Origin: Paragorgia papillata
Lineage: Eukaryota > Cnidaria > Anthozoa > Scleralcyonacea > Coralliidae
Direction of reading: 5' to 3'
DNA length: 64,000 nt
Assembly (NCBI GenBank): GCA_035771165.1
Contig: JAWNZC010000122.1
Coordinates: 1,477,501 to 1,541,500 of the forward strand
Of this stretch, positions 11,224 to 35,069 are shown piece by piece. Position 1 is the stretch's first letter. Each line of letters begins with the position of its first letter. Position numbers and translations under genes: made by a program. Under the pieces are notes generated by a model. The model made no database searches and was not told the origin of the DNA. It worked only from the letters and a program-made list of their open reading frames with translations.

Positions 11224-11992
11224 CGAGTAAATACTAAATAAAACCTGCATGAATTTTCGTCAGGAGTTGCCATCAATCCAAGCAAAATTTTGAATTTCAC
11301 AAAATTTTGCTTTTGTTTGGCAATATATTTCCTCCTTCAATCTATTTTTGCCGACAAACATACCTCAGACAGAAAGGACAATGATTCTAATACATACTCG
11401 CTTCGTTATATCAATTCTAAAGAAGTTCAACTACAAAAAAATAAAATTCTCGCTGGGCCATTGTTTTGTTTTCTAACGCTCGTCAGACGCTCGTGCGTTG
11501 CCCCCAGCAGCCGGAAGTTGGGCTTCACCCAATCATAAGGCCGGCCTTATCGAGGTAGCGTTCCAGTACTTATACATAGTTCACTGCATGGTCGGACCAG
11601 TAAACCAAAGGTCGCGGGTAATTTGAATCCCAGCGGTCAGGTCAGTGAACTCTATATAAAGACTGGAACGATACCTCCATAAGGTCGGCTCTATGATTGG
11701 ATGAAGCCAAACTTCCGGCTGCTGGGGGCAACACATGAACGTCTGACCAACGTCCAAGGAGCGGTAGAAAACAGACAATGGCCCAGCGAGAATTTTTTAT
11801 CTTTTTGTAGTTGAACTTCATTTGAATTGATATAACGAAGCTAGTATGTATTAGAATCATTGTCCTTTCTGTCTGAGGTATGTTTGCTGGCAAAAATAGA
11901 TTGAAGCAGGAAATATATTGTCAAACGAAAGCAAAATTTTGCTTGGATTGATGGAAACTCCTGACAAAAATTCAGGTTATATTTAGTATTTA
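11224..11992. mobile_element. 0.77-kb foldback element with arms of about 330 bp
   Basis: The left arm starts at GAGTAAATACTAAATA. The right arm ends in its inverted counterpart TATTTAGTATTTATTCGTC. Matching internal blocks are CAAGCAAAATTTT, GACAGAAAGGACAATGATTC and CCCCCAGCAGCCGGAAG, each present once in each orientation. The 60-bp centre (about 11590-11640) holds GGTCGCGGGTAATTTGAATC, which resembles a tRNA T-arm/B-box. A piece of the arm edge (GGTATCGTTCCAGTCCTTAT) recurs at 12593. From 11993 to 12740 there is AT-rich sequence without a gene. Confidence 0.85.
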
Positions 11993-12741
11993 TTCGTCTT
12001 TGTTTTATGAATTCTTGCAACCCTATCAAGTTGTGCCTTTGCTCTTATGAATAGTCTCCTCATACCTTTTGAATAATTGTAAGACCACATATATTTTGAT
12101 CTTTGATGCCTTTAAAACACTGTCGGTTCGTATTTCTGTGTTTTGTTCGATTTTTTGACTGTTCAGAAAATTTAATATTTATGGTTTTTATTGATCATGT
12201 CAACATCCATATGCTCGACAGATTATAGCCACTAGATTTCAGTAGGCCTTAGCCCTGATTAATGCTATCTTTATTTGATTCAAGATAGTTTATAGACTTT
12301 TTTCTGGACTTTTGATACCTCAACTGACTCAACACTTGGAGCTGCCCTACAAAAAATCAAGAGATCCGCGCGGTTTCGGACTCAAAATGTGTTTTTTGTC
12401 AAATATTCAAGCTACGTTTTTGCTGCTAAAAGCCTTTAGAAGAAGTATATATTACTGTAGCATGTTTGCATTTCTTTGTAATTGGTTCATAACAAAATAT
12501 AACTTAAAAAATAAGGATTTTCTTGCATATAAAGAGGACTGGGGCCGCCCTACATGTCAGCCTCCATGACGGCTTCAAAATTTGGTTTGTAGGTATCGTT
12601 CCAGTCCTTATATAGAGTTCACTGGGTCAGGTAGAGTTTTTCTCCACTTACCTGGTATGGTTAATCACTCGGAGTAGCTCCTAATATTCTGCACCTGAGT
12701 TCGCTTGTCCCAATAATTATTCTACCTTTGTTATCGCTTCT

Positions 12742-12792
12742 CATCCTCGTTCCCAGGGCCAGTGTACCGAGGAGGCGCTGGGAACGAGGATG
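12742..12792. repeat. Small palindrome CATCCTCGTTCCCAG
   Basis: 15-bp arms CATCCTCGTTCCCAG / CTGGGAACGAGGATG around a 21-bp loop. It resembles the CATTCTCGTTCCCAGAGG foldback at 50673-50740. Confidence 0.75.
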
Positions 12793-13249
12793 ATCGCTTC
12801 TCAGCTACATTCCAGTCCCTTGTCGTCGTATTTTACATTGTAGCGAGGTTAAGTTCGACTTCCGATGTGAGTACCAATACTGAATACGATTCTGATCATG
12901 CGCAGTAGATCATTTAACGACGACGTATGGGATTTCGGTAGTCAACACTTCCGAAGTAGATCGAATTTCGGAAGTCAGTTTGATGGGATGATGCAGACCG
13001 AATATGCATGGGATCTGGTCGCTATAATTTTCTTAGCTCTAGGGCGAGAAGAAGCTCTTCCTCGTCTATAATGTCATCATCATAAGCCTGCAGAAGTAAG
13101 ACGTCTTCGAGGTTTATATTACCCGCCATGTTTCACAGTTTCAGTATTCGCATTCGAATTAGCAAGCTTATCGGATTTCGAATATGACAACGAATCGGAA
13201 GCGGAAGTGTAGAATATCGGTATTGGTATTCGCATCGGAAGTCGGGCTT

Positions 13250-13830
13250 AACCTCCCTACAACGCATGTATATGTATGTTATTATACAATACTGATACAA
13301 TCTCGACTGTCATTGGCTAAAAACCTACAGATAATTCTTGATATCTGTAGCTATGACGCGCTGGCCAGCGGTTTGAACAAAACAAACATGGCGGCCGTCC
13401 TTAGGAGAGAAGATCAGAAGCGGATTAATCCGGCGGATTTGGCACGTTTTGTTGACGCTAAAACCACCAAGAAAAAACAAGCGAGCTACACATACAGCTG
13501 TTAGAGTTTAAAGCAGTGTTTGAAAGAGAAAATTGTATTTGAAAGCGAAAAAAGTTAGCGAACCTCGAACTGAAGACGGTATGAATATTTACTATTTTAC
13601 CTAACTTTGTAAAAATCTTTCTAAAGGCTTCTACATTTATAATTGTATAATAAAACAATTATTGAATTCGGTTATCGCATGGATATCAGGAATTATCAAG
13701 GCCTCTGTTTGTGCTATCCGCCTCAGCCTTCGGCTTCGGCAGATAACACAAACCTCGGCCTTGATAATTCTTGATATCATGCTCAACCTCATCCAATAAT
13801 TGTATAATATTATATTGAAGCTATCGTATA
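13250..13830 (+). mobile_element. Foldback element carrying a conserved short ORF (copy 1)
   Basis: Inverted relative to copy 2 at 21600-22110, with high identity. It contains an ATGGCGGCC start context (13388) and an ORF through MAAVLRREDQKRINPADLAR, AKTTKKKQASYTY, then a stop at 13502. This is followed by a terminal palindrome at 13665-13800 with the centre CCTCAGCCTTCGGCTTCGGC. ORF residues are conserved between the copies with only a few substitutions, so the element was probably coding or captured an exon. From 13831 to 14440 there is no gene. Confidence 0.75.
13388..13504 (+). CDS. Small conserved ORF in foldback element, copy 1
   Basis: The ATG at 13388 sits in AAACATGGCGGCC, a YY1-like/strong Kozak context. 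The peptide is MAAVLRREDQKRINPADLAR... ending near SYTYSC. The same peptide (RSEDQKPINPADLARF) is encoded by the inverted copy at 22012-21896, so it is unlikely to be chance. No family is recognised. It may be a captured first exon rather than a full gene. Confidence 0.35.
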   Translation: MAAVLRREDQKRINPADLARFVDAKTTKKKQASYTYSC

Positions 13831-14465
13831 ACGTAGCACACGCAAGCGTTCCATTGTTACTCGGCTATCTGTAGGCCGAGTCTAGGTTTCGTCTCGGTTT
13901 CTTTTTTTTAATTATTTTGCATTTTTGCACTTTTTACTAGCTTCCGGTACCATTCATGCTTTCGGTGAGTTCGATTCGGGCTCCGCGTACCTCCGCGTAC
14001 CTCTGCGTATCTCCGCGTACTTGTCAGTAGCCCGAATGAACGCATGACACAGGCATGTTTATTAATATAAAATATCAACAATACACACTTTAATTCTTAA
14101 GTTTTATTACGTTAAGAGTGAAACCTTAATTATTTGTTTATATGCTTGATAATCAAGCATACATTACTATCTTAAAATCATCTTAGAAAAAAGTTTACGT
14201 TTCAATTACTTTACCAAAATCAATTTCAATTTGATGCGTATTATTATGCATCAAATAAAAACTAGTGTTATGGCTATATATGTGTCCATAAGTAGAAAAG
14301 ATGGTTTTTCTATGGCTTATAACTATGTCATCGACAAAAAGAAGAATACTCGCAGTTTCCTAGAAAATAAACCGAAAAAAGCGTAGTTAAACAAAAACTT
14401 ATAATAATTCAAGAGAGTACATGAATTAAAGTCTATATGATTTACATTTATGATATGACTTGAAG

Positions 14466-14817
14466 AACAAACAAACAAACAAACAAACAAACAAACAAAC
14501 AAACAAACAAACAAACAAACAAACAAACAAACAAACAAACAAGCAAGTAAATGAACAAACAAACAAACAAACAAACAAACAAGTAAATAAACAAACAAAC
14601 AAACAAACAAACAAACAAACAAACAAACAAACAAACAAACAAACAAACAAACAAACAAACAAACAAACAAACGAATAAACAAACAAACAAGCAAGTAAAT
14701 AAATAAACAAATAAACAAACAAACAAACAAACAAACAAACAAACAAACAAACAGACAAACAAACAAACAAACAAACAAACAAACAGACCAGACAAACAGG
14801 CAGGCAGGCAGGCAGGC

Positions 14818-14893
<76 letters not shown>
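14466..14893. repeat. CAAA then CAGA tetranucleotide microsatellite
   Basis: About 310 bp of AAAC units, with CAAG, TAAA and CAGA interruptions, pass into CAGG and then CAGA units. All long ORFs here are repeat artefacts. It lies about 57 bp beyond the stop codon of the modular secreted gene and is probably in its 3' UTR or just downstream. Confidence 0.95.
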
Positions 14894-14896
<3 letters not shown>

Positions 14897-14949
14897 GCAA
14901 CAAACGAATGATATTCTGCTTACATTCGTCACAATTATACGTACTCAGA

Positions 14950-28035
<13,086 letters not shown>

Positions 28036-28135
28036 CTTTTCATGCACCTTTAGAAATGGTGCCGACCTAAATACAAAAACAGTATAAGAATTCTGAAGAT
28101 AAGTTTACCAGATTCATAAGACATATAGAAGATAC

Positions 28136-28605
28136 ACTGTTTGTTGCAGACCTTAGTACTCAAATAAAATACTGACGTTTCGAGGCTTCGAGCGGAGTAC
28201 TTCATCAGAGTAAAACTTCATCAGAGTAAAATGTGACGAAGGGTCAGTATTTCGCTATCTAATATTAGTTTATTCATGCATAAATTATCTTTGATGTGCC
28301 GCGGTCAATAAATAGGTTATTGACCTTGCATATTAAATTACCTACTATATCGCTTTAAAACCACGTCTAGAATACCATTTTTTTGTTAAATAACGACAAA
28401 TATCGTCTGTGTCATGAATAAACTAAGTCGGTTAGTGACCTTAACCTCGGTCACTAACCTATACTTATTATTATATGGCTGGGCTTGTTTTCGGATCATT
28501 ACGCCAAACGGCCCACGCTGATTGGTCGCTGAGGGGTCCGGAAAAAGCCGTAATGCCCTCTAGCACCGTGAGAGGGCATTTACGTCCTTTTTATTAACCT
28601 CGTTT
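28136..28605. repeat. Transposon segment shared with 7.9-8.3 kb and 8.7-9.0 kb
   Basis: Includes the CTGACGTTTCGAGG hairpin motif, the GGTTAGTGACC/GGTCACTAACC inverted pair and GAGAGGGCATTTACGTCC. It is the upstream flank of the secreted gene, so its promoter lies in or just 3' of this repeat. Confidence 0.8.
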
Positions 28606-28609
28606 TCTT

Positions 28610-28755
28610 GGTCTGTACGGGAAAGTATTTGCCCTCGGTTTCTCTCGCACAAACCTTAGGCAAATTATTATTAACCGAGTTCGAGGTCTGTACGGGAAAG
28701 TATTAAATACTTTCCAGCACAGACCTCGAACTCGGTTAATAATTTTTTTGTAATT
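28610..28755. mobile_element. Foldback MITE GGTCTGTACGGGAAAGTA
   Basis: Inverted blocks AACCGAGTTCGAGGTCTGT and ACAGACCTCGAACTCGGTT flank GGAAAGTATTAAATACTTTCC. 28756-29105 holds no recognised gene. Confidence 0.8.
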
Positions 28756-29106
28756 CAGGACAAAATTACTTGCACTTGATTGGTTCCTTGATCAGGAGTA
28801 CTTGCCGTGATTGGTCGCTTTGTTACTTAGCAACATGCAGTGAACCTCAGAGGACTGACTTTTTTAACGCAAATCTAACGAAAAGCGATCGGGCAGCTAG
28901 AAGGGTAAATAATTACACAATTATATTTTCTTTATTAATATTTTGTTTAATCATTTTGCATTTGAATTGTTATTTTGTCTATACGACAACACGATGTTTC
29001 CTGTTTTTAATTAATAAACGTAATTAGCCAATATGCCAGTTGTTCAGTCCGAGAAAAAAAAAAGGATAGCGCGAATGCGCGCAAGATCGAGAGCGGTCCC
29101 AATAAA

Positions 29107-29468
29107 GCCTGGTTTCCATATAACCGCTACGATCGCCGCGAACGCTCAAAAATTAGCTCGGCGATCGCAACGATCAATAATCATGTCGCTGTTTCCATAT
29201 TATCGCTAAGGCGGCCATGGTTGATCGCGGCCATTGTTTTAATGGTCCGCTGGGATGCATACTCATCCGCCAAGATCGCTGAGATTGCAAAATCACCGTT
29301 TCCATATAAAACGCAACGATCGCCACGATCGCTGAGATAGAACATTTTCTATCTTGGATTTCGCGATCACAGCGAACGTTGTGTCAGTGGTTTCCATATG
29401 ATCGTTACGATCGCTGCGATTGCCAAGTATTGAGCGATCGTACGTAGCGATTATATGCAAACCAAGCT
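29107..29468. mobile_element. TIR element rich in GATCGC and GTTTCCATAT
   Basis: The left end AAGCCTGGTTTCCATATAAC is inverted with the right end TTATATGCAAACCAAGCTT. GTTTCCATAT occurs five times, and CGATCG/GATCGC many times. It includes GGCGGCCATGG (YY1-like). Confidence 0.75.
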
Positions 29469-29654
29469 TAAGCAACGCCCACTTTGACAGAAGCTAAAGT
29501 TCTAATGACAAAACTAACAACAAAAATAAACAATACTCGCCATGTTTTCATTTAGCCAGCCTTGCGTCACAGACGCTCGTAGGCGCAAAAGTCCAGCGGA
29601 ATAGCCCACTGCATCAGCCCCAAATTGTATATTTTGTAATTAACTCCGTTTATT

Positions 29655-29790
29655 TTTAATTTGGAAATTAACAATTACAACGAGTCCGAGTTGTTTATGA
29701 GCTGATAGTCGAACGAGGCGCAGTCGAGTGGACTAATTGTTCATAGATAACGAGGACGAGTTGTCTAATTGTTTTAGTATATAAACTAAC
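29655..29790. mobile_element. Foldback MITE with centre CGAACGAGGCGCAGTCGAG
   Basis: CGAGTCCGAGTTGTTTATGA at the left and CATAGATAACGAGGACGAG at the right are imperfectly inverted. 29791-30300 holds no recognised gene. Confidence 0.6.
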
Positions 29791-30464
29791 TAGTCGGACA
29801 AACTATTATTTTAAGGAAACAAACTGAAACATCGGGAAAATGCGAGTTTTCTGCCATTATTTTGCATTTAAAACTTAATATCTTTCGCTACTAGTGGTCT
29901 ATCCCCAATTTCTTCGCAAGTATTAAATCATGTATTAGCCCCCTGTTCTGAATTCTGAACCGTGGTTTATTAAAAATTAGCTTCTTTTTGCCCACATGCT
30001 GCGAACGCAACAGTTGAAGGAAAAATATGAGAAATACAGATGAGAAGGACATGAAGAAAGCGAGAAGGAAATTTTTGTCTTCTCTGTAAAAAGTGAAATG
30101 AAGTATTAACCATGCACTGATCTCAATATAACGTTGTGTAGAGATCTGTGGTATTAAAACTTTGAAGCCGACGACGAGTCTTTAAGGTTTATTCTGGCTT
30201 ACGCCCGGCAGACGGTTTTATTCAGCACAGGGAGAAGTCCAGGCGTGAAAGTGTTAAACACATGAAAACAGAATATATGTTCTAAGGATTTTTAGTAAAG
30301 GAAAGTTGGAAATACAGAAGAACCACATAAGAATATATGTTGGGAAGTTTATTCTGTTAAGAAAAGTGCAGCTTGTTCGTCTTGAAACTACAGTACGAAT
30401 CTATAAGATTGGAAAAGTGATGGTTAAAAGAAGTGAAGAGTCCAGAAAATTCAGGAGGTTTAGC

Positions 30465-30852
30465 ACCTGTTTATATGGAGCAGAGTTACCCGACTAGCCG
30501 AGTTACTTGGCAAACCGAGTTACCCGCCATGTATAGAAATTCAATGCTATCCCGGCAGAGTGTTTATATGAGACAGGCGGGTAACTCGGCTAGCCGAGAT
30601 CCCGGCAAAACAGGCGAGATCTCGGCATGCCGGGATGAAAATATTCCCTTATAAACACTCTCTTGCTGGGTAACTCGGCTAGCCGAGTTTAATTCGCCAC
30701 AACAGCGCACGCGCCACTTATGAACACAATCGGAAACTACTCATGGATGTGAAACCATTATAATGCATGGACTGCTTTGCCGAGTAACTCGTCTCATATA
30801 AACACTCATCTTTTTTCAACTCGGCTTGTCGGGGCTCCAGATAAACAGGCCC
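30465..30852. mobile_element. MITE with repeated palindrome AACTCGGCTAGCCGAGTT
   Basis: The ends CCTGTTTATATGGAGC and GGCTCCAGATAAACAGG are inverted. Inside, the 18-bp palindrome occurs at about 30490, 30586 and 30670 with minor changes, along with GATCCCGGC / GCCGGGAT and several ATAAACACTC / GAGTGTTTATAT pairs. Confidence 0.8.
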
Positions 30853-31059
30853 GTAAAAGTCCGTTTCCAGAGTAAATAACATAACGAATTAACATATTTA
30901 CAACTATACTTAAGATGTCACAGCTGAGCAAGAACTTGTGAGTAGCTTAGCTAATCAGAATGTAGCATTTATAATGGTCTATTAGTTGGTCTATACTAAT
31001 GACTATTCTCAAACAGAAATATGCATGCTGGCTATAGAAACCTCCAAAAACTAATAACA

Positions 31060-31275
31060 CCAAAAACTAAAGATCCTTAATTTCAAGCCAATATGATATA
31101 GGTAATAAGTTAAGCTTTTTGAGACGGTCAGTGTAAGATGATTCATAATCTTGGAGTATGAATTTCGTGGCTCGTCTCTGAACACCCTCAAGAAGTGAAA
31201 GGTCACGTGACTTGTCCCGAGGAGCCCAGATTTCACTACCGTAAGACAAGCCTTCCTTCCGCATGCCTTCCACAT
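31060..31275 (-). pseudogene. LINE reverse-transcriptase C-terminal fragment
   Basis: The minus strand reads YGSEIWAPRDKSRDLSLLEG, VQRRATKFILQ, then DRLKKLNLLPISYWLEIKDL. This is the thumb/connection region of non-LTR retrotransposon RT (CR1/Jockey-like block Q-RRATK-I). It is about 65 codons and clearly truncated. Confidence 0.8.
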
Positions 31276-32125
31276 TTCACTCCGATGAAGGGCTCCGCTC
31301 GAAACGTCAGTATTTCGTTATCAATTCAAACTATTCTCGGCAGAGTCGGCAGTTTATCATTTCGATCTCCCTGAAACCGCTGCATACGCACCACTCTACG
31401 TTTTGCCATATTCGAGAAATTTTATGTACATTCTCTGACGGTGTACGGAACTTTCTTTCGCTGAAAACTCTATACAATACAAGTCTTTCGTGCAAAAGCA
31501 TGAACTGCAATGGGGATCCTAACTGAAAATTGCATCTATTGCATGGCATCAGTGATCAACACCCTATACCTTCAGTTCTATATACCTATTCGTACAGTCA
31601 TTGATACGGATTGTATTCAAGTGGTTCTAGACCTTCCATTAACAGAACTATGCGTACCGGGAATGTGTTAAGCCGAAAAAAGGCGCGTAGCCAATTAACA
31701 CTGAGTATATCCATGCATGCCAGTGTGGAATTCTACGTATACTGTATATAGTGCATGTATCTGTATATCAGTATCATTTTGATACCAATTGTTGATGACG
31801 ATGTAGAAAGTATAGTGCAGTTATAATACTGTAGTTTATATATGGCGCTATTGCATGGAGAAAATCGTATATACTGCATGATATACACTTATAGCGTGCA
31901 TATCAGCTGTTCAAGTAGCGTTTTAAGTAATGTTATTCTACTTTCAACAAACTTACGGTTTTTCTAACATTTCTTCAAAACACTGAACTTATACTTATAT
32001 GCTTTGTCAAACTAACTTATACTCCAGTTGTTAAATCAGCCGTTGTATAAGTTGTCCAAAAACGTTTCAAGAACGTAACAAAAAACGTTTCTATTTACCT
32101 TAATTTAGGCAACCAATTCGAAGTC
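31276..32125. other. Intergenic sequence without recognised gene
   Basis: It begins with the motif CCGATGAAGGGCTCCGCTCG then AAACGTC (31282-31308). Otherwise it is AT-rich, with no ORF supported by a domain. Confidence 0.5.
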
Positions 32126-32946
32126 GCATAGGGTAAAACATGGACTGGACTATTTTTTGGACTATTTTTTTGCGTCTCATTTTCATCTCAATTTTTTTGG
32201 TGAAAACCCTACATTGTTATTAGGCTATAGTATAGTCTAATAACAATGACCAAAGCCGCAGAATTTTTATTTCTGCATGCCTTGTAACTTTATCCACGTA
32301 TATCTAAGTCTATATAAACAGCGTATCTCGCGATACTTGTATCGACTTATTTTACTACCAAATTCAATAGCATTTAGTAGCGCAAAGAGTTTTTAAATTT
32401 CTGTTCAACTCTGGCTCTGCAATGTAAATTAGGTGTCGACTATATCGTCGTTCGGTTGCATTGAAATCTCGGTATACGAAAGAGAAGATGTCTCTAATCC
32501 AGAGGCTAACTAATTTTGTTAGTAAACTTTAACAAAGCATGCATGTAGCAGTGATAAGAAACTAAGAAGAGATGTGATTAGTGTTTTAGTGGTCTACCAA
32601 ACGTCTGTTAAGGAAAGATATCTCGAAATACGTTATGACATTTCTCGTCATAACGACCCTCGTTCGCATAGCTTAATATATATAGGCCAGCAGAGTAAGC
32701 AGACACAATGGCGCGATCAAATCATAGCGATCTAGAATACATATACGCATTTCCTATGCATATATACACGGATAAAGTTACAAGTCAAGAGATAAAAATT
32801 CTGCAGCTTTGGTTATTATTAGACTATACTATGTAGAGACGCAAAGAGAACAAATGAGACGCAAAAATTGATCCAAAAAATAGTCAAACAAATGGTCCAA
32901 AAATAGTCAAAAAATTAGTCCAGTCCATGTGAGTTTTACTCTATGC
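32126..32946. mobile_element. 821-bp TIR element
   Basis: The left end GCATAGGGTAAAACATGGAC and the right end GTCCATGTGAGTTTTACTCT are inverted. Further inverted blocks are GACTATTTTTTGGAC/GTCCAAAAATAGTC, TGCGTCTCATT/AATGAGACGCA and TCTAATAACAATGACC/GGTTATTATTAGAC, giving arms over 150 bp. No transposase ORF. Confidence 0.85.
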
Positions 32947-33234
32947 CATTCGAAGGGGTGTGAATGCACAATTGTTTAACCATTTTCTGTTTTTTTAACG
33001 AAAAGGCTACTGTTGATTTGATTGTACTGAAGCTGTAGGCTAAGTTATGCTCAAATATATATATTAACCTTACCTTAATTTGTTCCAAGTTCTTCTTGTT
33101 CGTTGAGTTCAGCGAGATCGGAGTTCCTCACTCGAAAGTTGGAAGTTGATTAATAAAGTCAAACAAAATTGAAGCGAACTATTAAACTATAATTGATCCT
33201 CGTTTCCATGTAGGATGATCTCTTCCGTAAACAT

Positions 33235-33523
33235 CTCAAACTCATTAATAATTGATGAAGAAAACACAAAGGAAATCAGTACCGTGTCTGTGGTTTGGAT
33301 ATCGGAGGAAGAAATTACATAAATTAAGCAAACTTTCAACTTGATTTTCTCTTAAAATACTGATTTGTTTGAGATGCTATATCATACACTCGGAAGAGTG
33401 TTTCATTAGGATATCCAAATACCTCGAAATGTTTTCCAAAACCTCGGCTTCGCCCCGGTTTTCAACAAACGTCTCGGTGTTTGGATATCCTGATGAAACA
33501 CTCCTCCTCGTGTATGATATATT
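33235..33523. mobile_element. 289-bp foldback MITE with ACAT target duplication
   Basis: ACAT at 33231-33234 and 33524-33527 flanks the insert. The duplicated locus at 35100 reads straight through without it. The inner palindrome 33385-33510 has the centre CTCGGCTTCGCCCCGG and arms TTGGATATCCTGATGAAAC (imperfect). Confidence 0.85.
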
Positions 33524-34347
33524 ACATGAAATCGGACGCCCTCATTGTCAACGATGAATCGGGTGTCCCACATTTTTAAGGCGACATTTGGTTGCATATA
33601 ATGTTTGTGTGCCAGTGTGTCGCGATTGTTTAGAAAATCTTAAAGTACCGTCAGAAGCTTTTCAGGCTAAATGCATGCCTTGTCTGACCACGGTTAATAG
33701 TCTCCCTTCTTATTGTCTTTTTACTAACCATATTTACCTACGTCCCAAATATTTGACAAACCACTCGAGATTCTATAAATTTACTCTTGTGACAAAGAGT
33801 ACTTACTGTGTACATAGGCAACGCTCGGCTAATGAATGTTTACACGAAGACGACTTAATCCACTTAGAAGCATTTTCCTGAGTGGAAACCAGTTGTCTTT
33901 AATCGACAAGGTCTTGCAAATGTCTAGCAAGACTCCGAACACAAGGCTATAACTCTATATAGCTTTTTTGTCCATTTCAATCTTTTGGTCTATATGAGTC
34001 TATAAGCGTTTCCGAGTCGTTTTAGCCGATTCATCATTCTTGGCTGGGCTCAAATGAGGACTCATTCTGATTGGTTGTTCTAACACAATAAAATGATTCA
34101 AATGTGGTGTCGTCATGCTTTAAGATCTAGAGTAATCTCAACACCGTCCTCGTTCTTTATACAACGCCACTTAGAGCATTTTCACGTCTTCACGACGACG
34201 TCAACTCGCCAAAAGTGATGAGAACTAACTACAATCATTTTAGCAATACTGGGGCGTTTTGGAAGTCATTAAACTTGACGAATGAACCGAAATAAGAACA
34301 TCGTTTACCGTTTCGATAAAATGTTTGACTAAGAGTATATCCAACTA

Positions 34348-34660
34348 CAGTAGAACCTCGTTATCCCGAACTCGGTTATCTCGAAAACCAAATCTGATGC
34401 GTAGTTTTCGCGCTATAAACTCTCAAAATTTGCCATAGCTAGTTCGTTCTTGGAGAAAAATTGGGCTTTCGGTAACAATGCTTATGACGTACGCAAATGG
34501 ACAACTATGCATAAGAACAATAGATTTCACTATTAATGACCGTTTGCGTACGTCATAAGCATTGTTACCAAGAAGCCCAAATTTCCCCGGAACGACTAGC
34601 CATGGCAAATTTTGAGAGTTGATAGCGCGAAAACTACGCATCAGATTCTCTTGAAATTTT
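34348..34660. mobile_element. Foldback with pogo/Tigger-like end
   Basis: CAGTAGAACCTCGTTATCCC at 34348 looks like a pogo/Tigger-type terminal repeat. It is followed by a long palindrome (34391-34647) with arms AATCTGATGCGTAGTTTTCG and the inner pair TTGCGTACGTCATAAGCATT / inverse. A matching far end of the Tigger type was not seen. Confidence 0.7.
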
Positions 34661-35069
34661 CAGTGAGTGCTCCTGTCATGCTCCTCGTTTTGACGTGCGT
34701 GCATGATATTTACCATAATTTTATAGTCAGTTTCAGCTTGCTTTTGAAATTCGTTTGTCAACGTTCGTTGGAAGGTTGTGTGAAGTTCGTCGTGAAGTTT
34801 GGATTTAATAAGCTTTGAATTGAATTCCTTTGGTAAAATCACGGGGAAGAAGATTATTTGTTGTATAGAATATAATAATAGATACTTGGTTAAGCAGAAA
34901 CAAATTGCCGACTTAAATTTGTATCTACCTCGCAACGTAGTTCGGAACATTGCAACGTAAGTTCGGAATGTTCATTTCAATTATACGTATCGGATTTCAA
35001 AAGCAAGCTGAAACGGACTATAATCATGTGAACTTGAATTTGTCCACGAAGTTTTTCAAGTTTGCGTCA

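Larger units (their letters stand above)
33185..35060. repeat. Tandem duplication unit 1 of about 1.9 kb
   Basis: Matches 35070-36440 in order: CATGTAGGATGA, a block reading GGGTGTCCCACA, CTTTTCAGG, CCTTGTCTGACCACGG, CGCTCGGCTAATGAATGTTT, and family-1 repeat sequence at the end. Unit 1 carries the 289-bp foldback insertion and lacks about 105 bp found at 35246-35350. Confidence 0.8.

Noticed and set aside
14323..14932. Long Cys-Leu-Phe-Val ORFs
   Set aside because: Pure translation of CAAA/CAGA microsatellites; likewise at 36844, 59233, 61543-62245 and 62706-63556.
33588..33881. Cys-rich plus-strand ORF (VCRDCLENLKVPSEAFQAKC...)
   Set aside because: The duplicate at 35160-35620 does not keep this frame (stops and a 105-bp difference), so the coding signal is not conserved.
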